The notes under the pieces are model-generated. The model saw nothing but the letters and a program-made list of their open reading frames with translations, had not been told where the DNA came from and made no database searches. DNA of 64,000 bases. Origin: Owenia fusiformis (lineage: Eukaryota; Annelida; Polychaeta; Sabellida; Oweniidae). Each line of letters opens with the position of its first letter. The first letter of the stretch is position 1. Both the position numbers and the translations under genes were made by a program. This document shows positions 36,800 to 61,713 of this stretch, piece by piece. The stretch is from NCBI GenBank assembly GCA_903813345.2, contig CAIIXF020000011.1, positions 21,497,754 through 21,561,753 of the forward strand, in the 5' to 3' direction.

Positions 36800-39700
36800 G
36801 AGCTGTGTCTCTAACGTCGACTCTTTGAGTTTCGAAAAGTTCCCACGATGATGACGATATTTTTTAAGTATATATTATCCCTCAAATTGCAATCAAAGGG
36901 GCTTTTAGCAGCATCCCAGAACCAAGAATGTCAGGCAGCTACTGTGTTCCCAGGAATATTAAGAATCAAAATGTCATTCTTTAGAACATTTTGATTGACC
37001 TAATATGCTTATACAGAGACTATGTTTTATACGTCTCTGACTTATTGCAAGAATTCTCAGGGAGATTAAAAAATTGAAAAAACATATTTAGCAATCAAGA
37101 CAAGGCGCTCAAAGATAAATGAGTTTTTTAAAGAAAAATGTTTATGCTAAAATATATTAATATAAAAATGATGGATAATTATTATTTCATGCTATGTTTT
37201 TGATCGATGGGATAATTAAACTATCTGGAGGTATCAATAACACGGAAAGGTGTAAGTTGAAACTGTCAATCAATCATCACGGCCATCTAATTAGGTCAAC
37301 TAATTAGGTCACCAATTCAAGACATCTCTCCGGGCATATTGGGACGCCAGTTAATAAAACACCTCTATTGGTTTCACATGTCAGAGATATTGATTATATT
37401 TTTAATTTAATGACTTAAATTGATTTTTCAAATATTAAAATATTTAATTAATTATATCGTATTAATTAATATTGAACAGTGCCCGTATGTTGCTCTGAGT
37501 AGTGGTTCATATAAGGGTGAATTTCAAATCAGCAGTCATTCTACACTATTGTATTTAAGGACAGGTGGTCTAGGAAAAACGTTAGAAATTAGAATATCGT
37601 GCATGTATTAATTCTCGTAGAGTATAACCGTTGAAGAGGACACATCTTTTCTAATCAAAGACAAAGTCAACTTTTACATAAAGGATTTAAACAATAATGA
37701 GGACTGGTTTTATAGGTGAGATTACTTTTTATCTTATTTATGACTGATAACACATTTACTGAAACCTGAGACCATCATTTTATGGTTAGTCTCAGCTGAA
37801 ACTTCAGGTTATTCTTGGTGTGAACGATTATGGCAACGGTTTGTACAAGGGGGATAAAATACTAGAATACAGAAGTAATCAAAATTGCATTGAAATATAT
37901 ATATTTAATTTTGGAGGTTGTCAGAGGGTAAACATTCATCTGTTTAACTTATTGTTCCAATGTGCTCTGTGTTTGGTGTTTCCTGGTCTTTCCCTTTGTG
38001 CAAATGGCTCATCAATAACAGATGCTCTTTTACTATCTAGTAAAGGAAAACATGCATACCATAATTAAACCAAATGTATAGCCAACCCTATAAATCATTA
38101 AGCAATAGAGATTGATAAACCTCAGTGACTGAACTTCATTCATTTTACCCGATATCGGCCAGAAAATATGAATATAATCGAGTGGAGCTGCTGTTACGTC
38201 ACGTTGACAGTTTGTATGTTTTTAGCGGTTTCATCCATTTCTATTCATAAGAATATACTGACACAGTTAATCAGGTAATTTGTTGGGGACGCTGAGATAA
38301 TTAAGTCGGTGAACTTCAAAGGGATATGAAGTGATATACATCCAAGTTTCGTTAATTAAATTGGTTTTTGATTACCAATTACAGTTTACCTGTATTCATG
38401 CAAGTTGCCAATTATAAAACACACAGGTATCATTTCAATGAATCTTTTTCATTTGTCGCAACAGCCTCAAATCAGCTGCCCAATAAGTTGTCAATCAAAA
38501 GAGGTATATGTATACCATGTACCAAGTCATCACGTGACACGGTTCGACCAATGTAATACGGCATTGCCCTGATGGAGATTGCAAAACCATGACGTGCCTT
38601 TATTTATATGGGCAACAGGTGAAAAATCAGTAAACTTTCGAGTGTTGATCTTAACGTACATGACCATTTTTATCTTGCGTTTTATAAATACAAGTGTTTT
38701 TATAAATCCAGATTAAGATTGCCAGCTGTTTCGTTTGAACTTTGGACGCCAAAAGTTTTTCTCTAACTTGGATAGAAGCTATGGAAATGTTGTTATTTAC
38801 CTGGTTGGGATGCTTATCTTCTAGGAGTAAAAATTATTGAAGTTAAGTTGATGAAGCTACTGTATTGTGGTATAAAAGGCCACTCAAAACAAACAAACAA
38901 ACAAATAAACAAATACTAGCAATAGCACTGTAGCAAACAAATAAACAATCAAACAATGTTTTTCGTATCAGAATTGAGGCTGCACTTTATTTACTATCGA
39001 GCCCGCTACCGAGTTTCTATGCAAGACTATTTTGGCAGGTATCTTTGCAAATTTAGTTTGCAAAAGAAAAATCCTCTTCATCCTTTTAAAGAAAATCCTC
39101 ATGACAGATAACAGACTCAGTAGTAATGTATAATGTTCCTCTTGTGGCTCTTCTAGTAAACTGAGAGAAATGACGTTTGGGGGGATGAGGGTCCTTTGAA
39201 TCAGATATCGAGCTTTGCTAATAGAATATATGCTCACATTCAGAAAATAATGCTTTGTAACCACAATGGATATTCGTGAATGGACATTCTGTCTTGTATC
39301 CCATGAGAATACACAGATGTTGGTGTATGACATTGTACGTATAAACTTTGTGGTCAGACTTCATACTCCCATGTATTGTCGCAGTGCTATTGTTCTTGTT
39401 GTTCTATCCTCGACCCAGGGGTTATAGGCCAACAATGACCCTGACCTCATGGGAACGGGACGAAAGTTTGTCCCTTACCCCTCCTTCCTTGGGAAATTCT
39501 CTTATTTTGTATTCTAGATGTAAAATCATGGTATGGATGGATGGTAGCAATAGAGCTTGCTACCCTCATCTTGTAGTATCAAGGTATTGGGTTTTCTGAA
39601 AAGCGTGTAATCTCCCTTTTGTCATGAATTTGACATCGGATCTCTGAGGAGAGCATCGAATTTTTTTTTTATTTCTAGCCTCAAGGATTACTCGGAGCTA

Positions 39701-41480
39701 TATGCAATTGGGAAACCAACGCTTACATCCTCATTTACTGTCATATTATGTTGTGTTTGATTTCAAAATGATTATCGATTTTAAGTTTAATTTTTGTTGT
39801 TGATTTTTTGTATCTTTTGAGGGATTCATTGAACACCAAACTTCAAAGAACTTGAATACAAACATATAAAATACCAAACGTTCCACATTTTTAGATTCTA
39901 GTACCTTTGAGATGGGCTTGATATCCGGGAATTTTCCGATTCATAAAATAATGCCTTGGTCATCAATAGGCCTGTGTGAATCGAAGCTGCCCTTTCAAGG
40001 CCTGTCACTGGACGTAGTTTTTATTTTGACAAAGGTCACCAAAAGTTGGCAGCTATTTTTTATGTCCAAAATCATAGAGCAAGATAAGTCTCGTTCCAAA
40101 TCGTGAGAATGCTTTTGGGGTCAGTAAGTGCTTCATTCATTGCTGTAGCATAGCGAGACACATGCACAATCAAATGTCAAAATACTTGTCCTTTATTGAT
40201 ACGTTTTTAAGACTCATTCATGAATTGTTAAGTTTCATTGAAGTCTCAGTCAAAGGTTTCGGATGACGTTTCATTGCGATGCTTTCACACAGGAATAAAG
40301 AACCACTGACCATTTCGGACAATTTTCCCATACTGTGGTCTGGCCTGGGCGATAGAGTGTGATGCATTCATCTATTCATCTATTGCATTCAGATATATTA
40401 GCCTACAATTTTCCATGCGAACTAGTTGTATTAAATGTCATTCCACGCATGAATATGTATGGGGCATTAAAGGCATCTTAAGACAATATTACAAATTATT
40501 TTGGGATCTCAAAATATGAATGCTTCTCAGGGTCAACAAATGAAAAAGACTAAGTACATATTTAACACATATAACTTCAAACCCCTATTAACCTTGTAAA
40601 AATCAAACCATCTTTGTACGAAGGATAAAACAGATAGGGTACAATCAAAATAAATTAGGTCGAATTTGATATAAATAATAAATATTGATATCAAACAATG
40701 TTTCATTATGATACAATTATGGCAATCCTATAAAAATGTCAGGGCTACAATGTTTGTAATCACAAACTATCATATCTATTTATTAACCTGTAGTGTTAAT
40801 GACATCATAACTTACAAGCCAATTTAATATTTTTGTATCGATCAATTTCTTGATGGTTTTATCATTAAGGTGTAGCCATTATCCTATAAGCAGGCTCGCG
40901 TAAATTACTTTTTGAGAAATATATAGTTTTGAAAGTAAAGTGAATTTATTATAGACCTATTTTATTTTCAATTAAAAATAATTGCTTTTTAAAGTGCGAA
41001 AATGGAAAGTTAATGGAGCAAAAATCAACTCCTTCAGATGATCCACAATTTATTAACTTTCTACAATTTGAAAATTAATTTAAATTTTATTTTTTAGAAC
41101 ATCAAAGCTGTCCAAAACCATGTACCTCCCCTTATAAAAATGTTAACACCAAAAATATGAAAGTGGGTATAATTACGGTTTGAATTTATTGGCAAATGAT
41201 GGATCGAAACATTACTTTCTTTAACAAAAGGCGATAAAAGAGGAATTGTTGTCCTTCTGCTTAATGAACTTTCAACTATGAATGAACCTTTAAATATTCA
41301 TATGGCTCTCTTGAAAATCCTTAACCCCTTCAAGTTTAATAGAACAGCGTATAAACACCCTTAGTCTAATTCTGGCGTTGATGGGGTTAATGAATGAGTG
41401 GGTGGAGCCGAAGGCGTGTTTTTCGTCTAGTGCATTTAAAGAACTTTGGTCATTTCAAAGTAAACACGTCCATGGGAAGG
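36800..41480. other. Intergenic DNA upstream of the Orange-domain gene
   Basis: AT-rich, with a CAAA/CAAATA-type simple repeat at about 38887-38960. Open frames at 38968-39333 (-) and 39348-39599 (+) have no recognisable family. I searched by eye for a bHLH basic region (EKRRR..RIN) on the plus strand and did not see one. Confidence 0.4.
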
Positions 41481-42297
41481 CTGAACTCTTAGTTTCAAGG
41501 TAATTTCTGAAGGAGCTCAAAAACTGTCAGATGGTCATCGGGCTTAAACTTTGCATTTCATTCTGGTATAAACACTTGGATGGTCATGTGTTAGTGTTTC
41601 ATTGTAAAAGTATTTACTTGATAATTACCGATTGTGGATCTTTTAATCAAGAAGAAAGGTAAGCGAGGAACAGGTGTTTTTAAAATGTTTATCGTTATTA
41701 TTTACAGTGTAAGTGCATATTTATGTATTGACAGTTGGTTGCCTTAATTTTTAACAGCAGGAAAATAATACGGTTGGGTAAATCCGAGCGTGGTGCATTT
41801 TAATTTAGATCTGTTTCATATGTTCAATTTGGACAGAGGAGTTAATACTTTCAAAACAAAAAAATGAACATACATTGATTACGATGTTTTTTGTATTCTT
41901 GTATAGTAAGTGTAAATTATACCTAATACGTAGTACAATGGCCCTAAGGACCTTGTGATGGTATGGAAATATTGAATGTGGAAAGTCGAAGATTCACTGT
42001 ACTAATTAGAATCATAATTCATATTTTCAGTGCCAGCATAGGATCACAAAATATTATTCAACGTTGAGACATCCAATTGTACAACAAAAGCAGAGCTACA
42101 AATAACGCAGGTGCCAGGTAGTCGTAACACACAGATTCACAACCAAGACATACGCCAAAATCATCACAACATACACAATCAAGAGGACTCCAGACTCAAT
42201 CGATCAGAACATTGAACGTAATCAGGACTCATTTATAATCACGATTACTCATAGAGATTTAACCCCTACCAGTCTAGGCAATAGTTTAGCAGTCACA

Positions 42298-42915
42298 ATG
42301 CTGGATTTAAACAATATGGACTCAAAGAATATTATCATGGCTGGGTATAATGACTGTACAGAGGAAGCGATACGATATCTCACAGAAGTTGAATTGATAC
42401 CTATAGACGATCCCATTATTATTGGTCTCAGAGAACATCTGAGTGAAAAACAGAAATATTTGGATTACACTGATATATTGCATCAACTTGAACTAGAACT
42501 TAATGCCAGCAGTACGATAGACTTGGATATGGATACAAATGAAACATCAAATCTAAGATACCATAGTAACAATGATTCAGGTTGCCATAGTGACACTGAC
42601 ACTGATGAAAATGATCATCAGAATCTCCATAATGACATTTATTCATTATCTCACAATGCTGATTTTCCAGAAGTCGGATCTTATAATTTAGAACAATTCA
42701 ATAACAATCTAGTAAGAACAACGTCTAATTCAACGATTGACGTCACGGAAACGTCATTTGCGAATGACACCAATTTCACAGATGGCAGTGAGTGCAGTTT
42801 AACTAGCATAAACTTTGCCCTTCTCGTTCAAAATAACCCCGACATAGCACATCTAACAGATGAACTATTATGCTTGTTACAAGCAGCTCCTGATCAAATC
42901 ATAGATGAAGTATAA
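42298..42915 (+). CDS. Orange-domain protein without bHLH (Hes/Hey-related)
   Basis: A 205-residue protein. Residues ~14-50 read AGYNDCTEEAIRYLTEV..IDDP..GLREHLSEK, which matches the Orange domain of Hes/Hey repressors (AGF..C..EV.RYL...DP....L..HL). The remainder is acidic and Ser/Asn/Asp-rich, with no WRPW or YRPW tail. Orange domains give partner choice and dimerisation in Hairy/E(spl) proteins. The frame is open upstream to about 42105, but no basic or HLH segment is encoded, and the first Met sits directly before the domain. A likely 5' UTR intron joins AAG|GTAAGC at 41658 to TATTTTCAG| at 42030. AATAAA is at 43032. It could be an antagonist of Hes dimers; function is inference. Confidence 0.6.
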   Translation: MLDLNNMDSKNIIMAGYNDCTEEAIRYLTEVELIPIDDPIIIGLREHLSEKQKYLDYTDILHQLELELNASSTIDLDMDTNETSNLRYHSNNDSGCHSDTDTDENDHQNLHNDIYSLSHNADFPEVGSYNLEQFNNNLVRTTSNSTIDVTETSFANDTNFTDGSECSLTSINFALLVQNNPDIAHLTDELLCLLQAAPDQIIDEV

Positions 42916-43331
42916 ATATCATATCAACTTTTAACCTCCAAGAGTCCAAATGTGTATCTGGGGCGAATATACTATTTCGCAATGACTGAAGTGGAAGTCT
43001 TATTTTGAGACTAGGCCTGCTCATATCTTCTAATAAAATTGTACAAATCCTTTCAAAATAAAAAGATATTCTAAGTATTGTATAATTACACGAATGGAAT
43101 AAAATCATATTATATGTTCTTATTTTAAATCGTTATTTGTTGCATTGATAATGTAATCATGTAAATGCCAACGTCAGTTGAAAATGTTAGCGAGGTAAGC
43201 TACACGTTTAGAAGAGAACGTGTGCGTACGTGTAATTATCACGACCACCAAAGCATAACTATTCCCATCTCAATTGCTTTTCCAGGGGCCTTATAATAAC
43301 TATTTTCCTTGTAAATACTAAGCAGGAGAGA
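42916..43331. other. 3' UTR and flank of the Orange-domain gene
   Basis: AATAAA at 43032-43037 and again near 43057 and 43099 would serve as polyadenylation signals. No other feature seen. Confidence 0.5.
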
Positions 43332-43397
43332 ACCCCTTGCATTCGTTCCACTTCAGTTCTTAAAAGAGAGCCTTGTCTATAACTCTGCACGCAGGGT
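43332..43397 (+). mobile_element. 66-bp miniature element, copy 3
   Basis: ACCCCTTGCATTCG to CACGCAGGGT, in the same orientation as 5877-5952. Flanks AGGAGAGAAC and AGGGAGAAC may be a decayed target duplication. Confidence 0.6.
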
Positions 43398-43998
43398 AGG
43401 GAGAACTAATGCATAGAGGATCATAATTCTCGTTCAAATTCTCTTAAAACGGCTTTCGTGTGTTAAGGGGTTTTACAACGTATCATCATCATAAACCATG
43501 ACATCTCAAATCTTCTCAGCCCTGAGATGTTTCAGGTGAAACAGAAAGGTGCTATATGAATGAGATGGTCTTGACATTAAATACATTTTAGATGGATATT
43601 AATCGTCTTGTAAGAACCACGTTAAAAGCCGTCTATAAAGGCGTCAACCTTGGAGAGATGACACATCATGACAGTGAATTGGAAAAAAACTGAAGGTTTG
43701 ATTAAATTCTGGAATAAAGAAGATTAAAAAACGTGATGAGATGCCTTAATCTTTGGCTGGTACACGCGTGAATGTGATATTTGGTGAATTTAATCGTCTT
43801 TTGATACTGATGGTACGGAACAAGTTTCACAGAGATACAAAGTCTAAAACTATGTTAAAAGTGTCATTACACACCTTTCCTAATGGGAAAAGACTTTTGA
43901 TACAGAGGGTATATCAAGATTTTCTTCCAGTTTTAGTGTTCGGGAGATTTTCATTAGAGCAAAATATTCTCCTTCGTCAGTCAATAAAGTAAAAAGTT

Positions 43999-44113
43999 TG
44001 TCAGATGTGGGATTCGAACCCACGCCCACATTCGTGGACCAGAACACTCATCCACACATCGTATGGAAGGGAAACCTTGAGTCTGGCGCCTTAGACCACT
44101 CGGCCAACCTGAC
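43999..44113 (-). tRNA. trnL-CAA: tRNA-Leu(CAA) with intron, copy 1
   Basis: Acceptor stem GTCAGGT/ATCTGAC, D-arm GGCCGAGTGGTCTAAGGC, anticodon arm CCAGACTCAAG with anticodon CAA, intron of about 31 nt after position 37, then TTCTGG, a long variable arm, and the B box GGTTCGAATCC. A TTTTT terminator follows. All class II tRNA-Leu features are intact. Confidence 0.96.
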
Positions 44114-44298
44114 AACTGTGCTATTGAGGGACACATTTGGAACTATTGTTTGCACTATCAACTATAATTGTACTAGTTGTTTGAGCTTTTCCAAATACAA
44201 TATCAAAATTTTCTTCCAGTTTTAGTGTTCGGGAGATTTTCATGAGAGCAGTCAAAATATTCTCCTTCATCATTCAATAAAGTATAAAGTAAAAAATT

Positions 44299-44413
44299 TG
44301 TCAGATGTGGGATTCGAACCCACGCCCACATTAGTGGACCAGAACACTCATTCATACATCGTATGGAAGGAAAACCTTGAGTCTGGCGCCTTAGACCACT
44401 CGGCCAACCTGAC
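44299..44413 (-). tRNA. trnL-CAA: tRNA-Leu(CAA) with intron, copy 2
   Basis: Same structure as copy 1, 300 bp away. Differences lie in the intron and one base of the variable arm (CACTAATGTG in place of CACGAATGTG). TTTTTT terminator. Confidence 0.95.
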
Positions 44414-44596
44414 AACGGTGCTATTGAGAACACATTTGGAATATTGTTTGCACTATCAATTATAATTGTACTAGTTGTTTGAGCTTTTCCAAATACAATA
44501 TCAAAATTTTCTTCCAGTTTTAGTGTTCGGGAGGTTTTCATGAGAGCAGTCAAAATATTCTCCTTCATCATTCAATAAAGTATAAATTAAAAAATT

Positions 44597-44711
44597 TGTC
44601 AGATGTGGGATTCGAACCCACGCCCACATTCGTGGACCAGAACACTCATCCACACATCGTATGGAAGGATAACCTTGAGTCTGGCGCCTTAGACCACTCG
44701 GCCAACCTGAC
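44597..44711 (-). tRNA. trnL-CAA: tRNA-Leu(CAA) with intron, copy 3
   Basis: Same structure, 298 bp from copy 2. The variable arm is as in copy 1, and the intron differs by a base. TTTTTT terminator. This is the upstream-most copy in transcription direction. Confidence 0.95.
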
Positions 44712-45389
44712 AAGATGAATGCATAGTTTATCATAAATAATCTTAGACTAATGATTCATTGTCTTGATATCCTTCTTTTCCAATGTTTGGAAAGTTTTGG
44801 TCACAGTCATCACAACACAATTTTGCACAACCAGTGGGATCAGATCATCAGAACTGGTTGAACTAATACATTTGACTCGTACAATTAATAGTTCCAAGTG
44901 TCAATTCCTGAGCATAAATTTCTCACAACCTGCCCGGGTTCAACCAGAAACAGACCCCTAAACATACTCCGCAGTATTAAAATGCGAACTATCTTTCGTT
45001 TCAATTTACCTGTCGTTCGGAATTTTAATGAAACCGGATGTAGATAAATTTTGGAAAAGTCAAAATATATTTTGATTACTGCATTGCTCGAATTAAGCAT
45101 CATATATTGCTGATAGATCGTTCATCTATAATGACGTTTTTAGAGATTATATAAAACTATTATTTGAAGACGAAATCGCTACAAACCCTCTCCAAAATTG
45201 TAGGTATTTTCAACTGATTCAAAAACGAAAAAGTTGAGACAGGTGTCGGGAGAACAAAATTTAGATTGTGACAGTGACTCATAATTCCTATACACTGCTA
45301 TACAAAACATATTGAAATAGTGTTTGGCTAGACAAGTATATAACTGTTATAACCTACCTTAGATTGACAATATAACTAGACACAGAAAC

Positions 45390-57380
<11,991 letters not shown>

Positions 57381-58949
57381 ACAGCATGAAGTACTGACAC
57401 TTCAACATTATTAAAAATTGTATATAATGGACAGACAGCCATTTTACATAATACATGTACAATATACTTTTGTCAGCTTTAACTCACAAAGAAGCTGAAT
57501 TTTGATGGATTTTCAGCTGAACTGGACTATTTTCTGTTTGCTTAATAGTTTATTTATTGTGAATAAACACGCAATAAGTTTATGAACAATGCCAAAACAA
57601 CAAACTATTAAGAGGTTATAGTTAGCGCTAATATTAAAATCACTTATGCTCAAGTGAGTATATAGTGATTCTTTAGACTTTTTATTCCATATAAACTGGC
57701 CACAGTACTTTATACTGCAATGTAAACATTGAGTCGGGTATTTGACCCATTTAGTGCAGTGGTTACTTGTTAATTAACTATCATCTTGATGTATAGTCAT
57801 TGATATAGCCTGGCATTAGGCAGGCAAGGCAAGTGCATCACCAGAATTTTACAGAAATATATGTTTCAGATGCTTTTCAACTAAAACTGAAAATGAGGGT
57901 AGTCATGTGCCCATGTATCTTAATAAAGCCTCGCCTTGAGTTTTGTCTGGCCTAATTTGAGATCATTGATATGGCCCTGACAAAACAATTGTATTTACAA
58001 GTTTTGATAAATCAAATACTGTGCAATGTGGTGTTTTTGAAACCTTTAAAAACTAAACTTTAAATATTACTAGGATCTTAATTTCTTAATGTCATGCTGT
58101 TGTACTGTACTAAGTTATATATACTGAATATAAATTGTGATCATAAATTAACATTGGTTGTTTGATTGTTTATATTTTGAAAACATTGATTCCACAAAAT
58201 AGTCTCACATTATAATTATGTAGTATTAAAACATGTCTGTGTATATGTGTGATTACAGGAATGACAATTTCCTGTATAAAATTCTGCGACATTTGTACAA
58301 TAAAAATCTGTATGATTGTACATATGTGAATATATGAATCTGGAAAGTTGAGGTCTATCTGTCTTTATACACAATGCAACATATTTTAGATAGGAAGTTT
58401 TCTTGTCTGTAATCGCAGATTTATACAGTTATGTTTAATTTTTACACTGAGATAAAAAGACTTATTAACAATTAGATTCCAACCAACCTGCAAAATGTAT
58501 CAAATAGAAAATGTTTTAAGCCAAAAGCTCATAATTTTCCAGAAGTATTTTTCAACAAAGCAAGTCTCAAAAGGTACTCTGATCCTGAAGACCCCTGTCC
58601 CCATATTAATGATCTATAAATTCTACCATCAGAGTAGACTTGGATACAAAGTTGAAATATTTCGAATGTCTGTAAACCTAGATATTTTTCCCAGTTGAAA
58701 ATAGACTAGATGCGAGTAGAAATAATCTTGATTCACGTCATAAAATATTCAAAATCCAGTCAAAGTGATGTCATATTTGAAATCTGCATGTAAAAGTACA
58801 TCTAGAAATATGGTTACGAAAATTGTTTATCAACTTTGAAAATTTAATTTCCTTTGAAAATGTCAGATTTCTAGTTCGGGTTGATTCCCCATAGACCCCA
58901 TGTTACAAAGTCACAACATTTTCTCTCACTGGACATATTTTAATTTGCA
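57381..58949. other. TMEM50 3' UTR and intergenic DNA
   Basis: AATAAA at 57922-57927 fits a ~550-nt 3' UTR. Beyond it there is no recognisable coding sequence. TMEM50 and SNIP1 converge on this stretch. Confidence 0.5.
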
Positions 58950-59072
58950 TAACTATTAGATACATAAGGGTAATATGAAAATTGAACCACCAAAAATTAA
59001 GTTAGCCACCATGCTATCTGATCGAAATGAGCCACCTTGTGGTGAATTCGAAATTGGTAACTACCTAGTCGG
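58950..59072 (+). repeat. Interspersed repeat, copy 2
   Basis: Partner of 18151-18296: same opening AGATACATAAGGGTAATATG and same closing GGTAACTACCTA, with a central deletion relative to copy 1. Confidence 0.6.
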
Positions 59073-59395
59073 ACCTGCATTATTGCATAAACATTCATCT
59101 CAAAGGTTTTTGAACTTCTCTTTGGATCTTTAGAACTAAGTGGTTCTTGATACCTCTGATGATAATACATGTAATACTAGACAAAGTGTAGTGAATAATG
59201 TGTTTTCCTAACTCTATTCACCATTTATTTGTAAACGTCTCCATCAGGTACCTAGGATGTTGGGTCACTAACTCAGTATGACCATGCATTAACTTGCTAT
59301 GGAGGCCAGGTTTAAATATGATGGGGTTGAGCTCAAAACCAAAGGTGAATTCATTGAATGGCATTGACCAATTATCCTACAAAATCTGTATTTAA

Positions 59396-59665
59396 GCCCC
59401 GATAAACACTATGAAGACCTCAGAAGGTCAAAGTCAAATTTCTATGTGTATGTCAATGTCACTTGAAATGTAACAACATGACTCGTATTTTAAGATTCTG
59501 TTATGATCTGTTTGTCATCATATTGTGGTCATTGAAGGTCAAAGTCACATATCTAATTCAAGGTCACATGGAAGGCATTAAATTTATGACTCATATAATC
59601 CGTATGCCACTATGTCTAAATTGTGGTCATTGAAGGTCAATGTCACTTAAATAAATAACGGTCAA
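59396..59665. repeat. Degenerate repeat with GAAGGTCAAAGTCAC motif
   Basis: GAAGGTCAAAGTCA/GAAGGTCAATGTCA recurs about three times at 70-120-bp spacing, with ATTGTGGTCATT between. It resembles the AAGGTCA-rich core of the insert at 12648-14747. Confidence 0.5.
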
Positions 59666-60004
59666 GGGATGTTCTGTTCAATGCAAGACGATGGAATAAG
59701 CATCCATGTTATTTAGATTCGTAGTAACATGTAGACCAACAAAAAGAGCAATATCTTTATATTTGTTAAAAGGATCTAAAGTGTGATGGATACATAGTCC
59801 CAATTTAATGCAAATCAAACCCAAAGTACAATAAAAACAACTTAAATGGAAACCATACTTTAAAGCATAGAAAAAAGTTTTGTTTTTGCAGTTTTGTGAC
59901 TTTTTATTATTTTCTTCTACTACTCTACATGTACAAGGTTATAAAAATATACATCATCAATTCATAACAGCACTGACAGGGCATTGGGTGATTTGACTCC
60001 TGAT

Positions 60005-60410
60005 AATTTCCTCTCAGATACTGTTATCATCAAATTCCCATTTGAATTAATGAACCACCACAGAGGAGGTAGACTACCATGATATCTCCATTTGAATTAA
60101 TGAACCACCACAGAGGAGGTTTACTCCCATATCTCCATTTGAATTGATGAACAATCACAGGGAGGTCAACTCCCATGAAATCCCAATTTGATTAAAGGAG
60201 TCACAACAGAGAAGGTAGACTCCCATGATATCCCCATTAAATCAAGCCACCACAGAGGAGGTAGACTCCCATGATATTTCCCACTTGATTAAAGGAACCA
60301 TCACAGAGGAGATTGACTCCCATGACATCCCTATTTGATTAAAGGAGCTACCACAGACGAGGTTGACTCCCATGATACCTCAATTTGATTATACAAGAAC
60401 CACTACAAAG
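60005..60410. repeat. ~60-bp minisatellite, about seven copies
   Basis: Unit contains TTTGAATTAATGAACCACCA, CAGAGGAGGT and AGACTCCCATGATATC. Later copies have TTTGATTAAAGGA in place of TTTGAATTAATGA. Confidence 0.85.
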
Positions 60411-61713
60411 AATTTTCCATGAGAGCCAGAACTATGTGGGTAATAATTTCTCAAAGAATCAGTGATTTGTGATTTAGCAAATTCAAATGTCTTCCAGTGT
60501 TAAGTAAGTTACATAACATTCTACCTTTACAGTCTAATTCACAGCCCTAAGAAATGCATGAAGGAAAATGAAGGCAATTCTTATGACTGTGAAATACACT
60601 TCATTATAGAACTTCAATATGAAAATAGCTATATTTATTAATGAATCAGCCCGACTACAATACAACATTCAAAATTTTATTCTTATGTACACCATCTTGT
60701 ACAAGCAAAAATTGGTTTCATAGAAACCATGCTCAAAATCTTTTAATCTGTACTGTTTTTGTTGACACCCTGTATAGAGTAAGAATGATATTTTGTTGTT
60801 TTTATCTACACTGTATATTTAATAATATATCTACAAAATTCTGAATGTTACTATAAGTACATCGTACACTGACAAGATGTAAATACATGAAGTTCCAACA
60901 TAAATTGAACATTGTCAAATTTTCTATCAGGTATTTTGGGCACTTTGTCTGAGTATCAGAAAAGCAGGTTTTTCATCAATCATTGTATTGGCAAAGTATG
61001 AAATGAACATAAAGGTATTAAATCATGGATTCTTTGTTTGAAAACTTTGGAGGTTAAAGAGAGAATCAGATATAGCGAGCAGGCTAAACAAAAAATTGTA
61101 TTCAATTATTTTTGGCTCTATCATTCCTTGTCATGTCTATTTTCTAAAAATCACAAAAGTGCATACTTTATTCCAGGAAAAATAAAGATTTTTACAAAAA
61201 TGTATTATTTTTCTATAAGAATGGTTACCATTCTTATTATTTGGGAGTATTTAAACATTTTCCACTAATTTTTGCACTTTGAATCATTAATAACTTCACC
61301 AATTTATAACATATCGTGAATCTTTTGGGAGATATTGTATTTGATATTGTAAGGAAGAGATTGTTAGGTCAATTATTCATGTTGCTTGTAATTCTGTCAC
61401 CTCCTATAGATCAGATTCTGCCTTTAATCTCCAAAAATCATAATAGTCTGTAATTTGCATCATCAATAGACTTTGATACACGCCTTATTTCCTGTCAAAA
61501 CTATTGCTTGAAAAAATTTTACTGGTAAGTTACAAGCACAAATATATTTTCTAAAGGAAACTTATTGACTAATACCATGTAGCATTTTTTTAAACTGTCA
61601 ATAAAAACAGAAAAAAATGATTTGTGCCAAAATCTATATGTTATGCAAGTTATAGTTATTATGTTGTTTTTAGTTTGGATATTTCAGGATCAAAGATACC
61701 ACAGTGAGGTTCT
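60411..61713. other. Intergenic and SNIP1 3' UTR region
   Basis: AT-rich, no convincing coding sequence. The SNIP1 3' UTR must begin at 61713 and run left; I did not fix its end. Confidence 0.4.

Larger units (their letters stand above)
43905..44711. repeat. Tandem ~299-bp repeat carrying the tRNA genes
   Basis: Each unit has AGATTTTCTTCCAGTTTTAG (or AAATTTTC...) and GTGTTCGGGAG, then a spacer with AAAATATTCTCCTTC, then the tRNA-Leu gene. Three units in direct orientation. Spacers are conserved as well as the tRNAs, so the duplications are fairly recent or homogenised. Confidence 0.9.

Noticed and set aside
36836-36845. TTCCCACG, a possible Su(H)/CSL site upstream of the Orange-domain gene
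   Set aside because: A single 8-mer more than 5 kb from the start codon, expected by chance.
38968-39333. 121-codon minus-strand open frame
   Set aside because: No recognisable domain, composition like the surrounding DNA, no partner exons.
44203-44734. Minus-strand open frames with GWPSGLRRQTQGFPSIRC
   Set aside because: They are read-through of the tRNA-Leu genes, not proteins.
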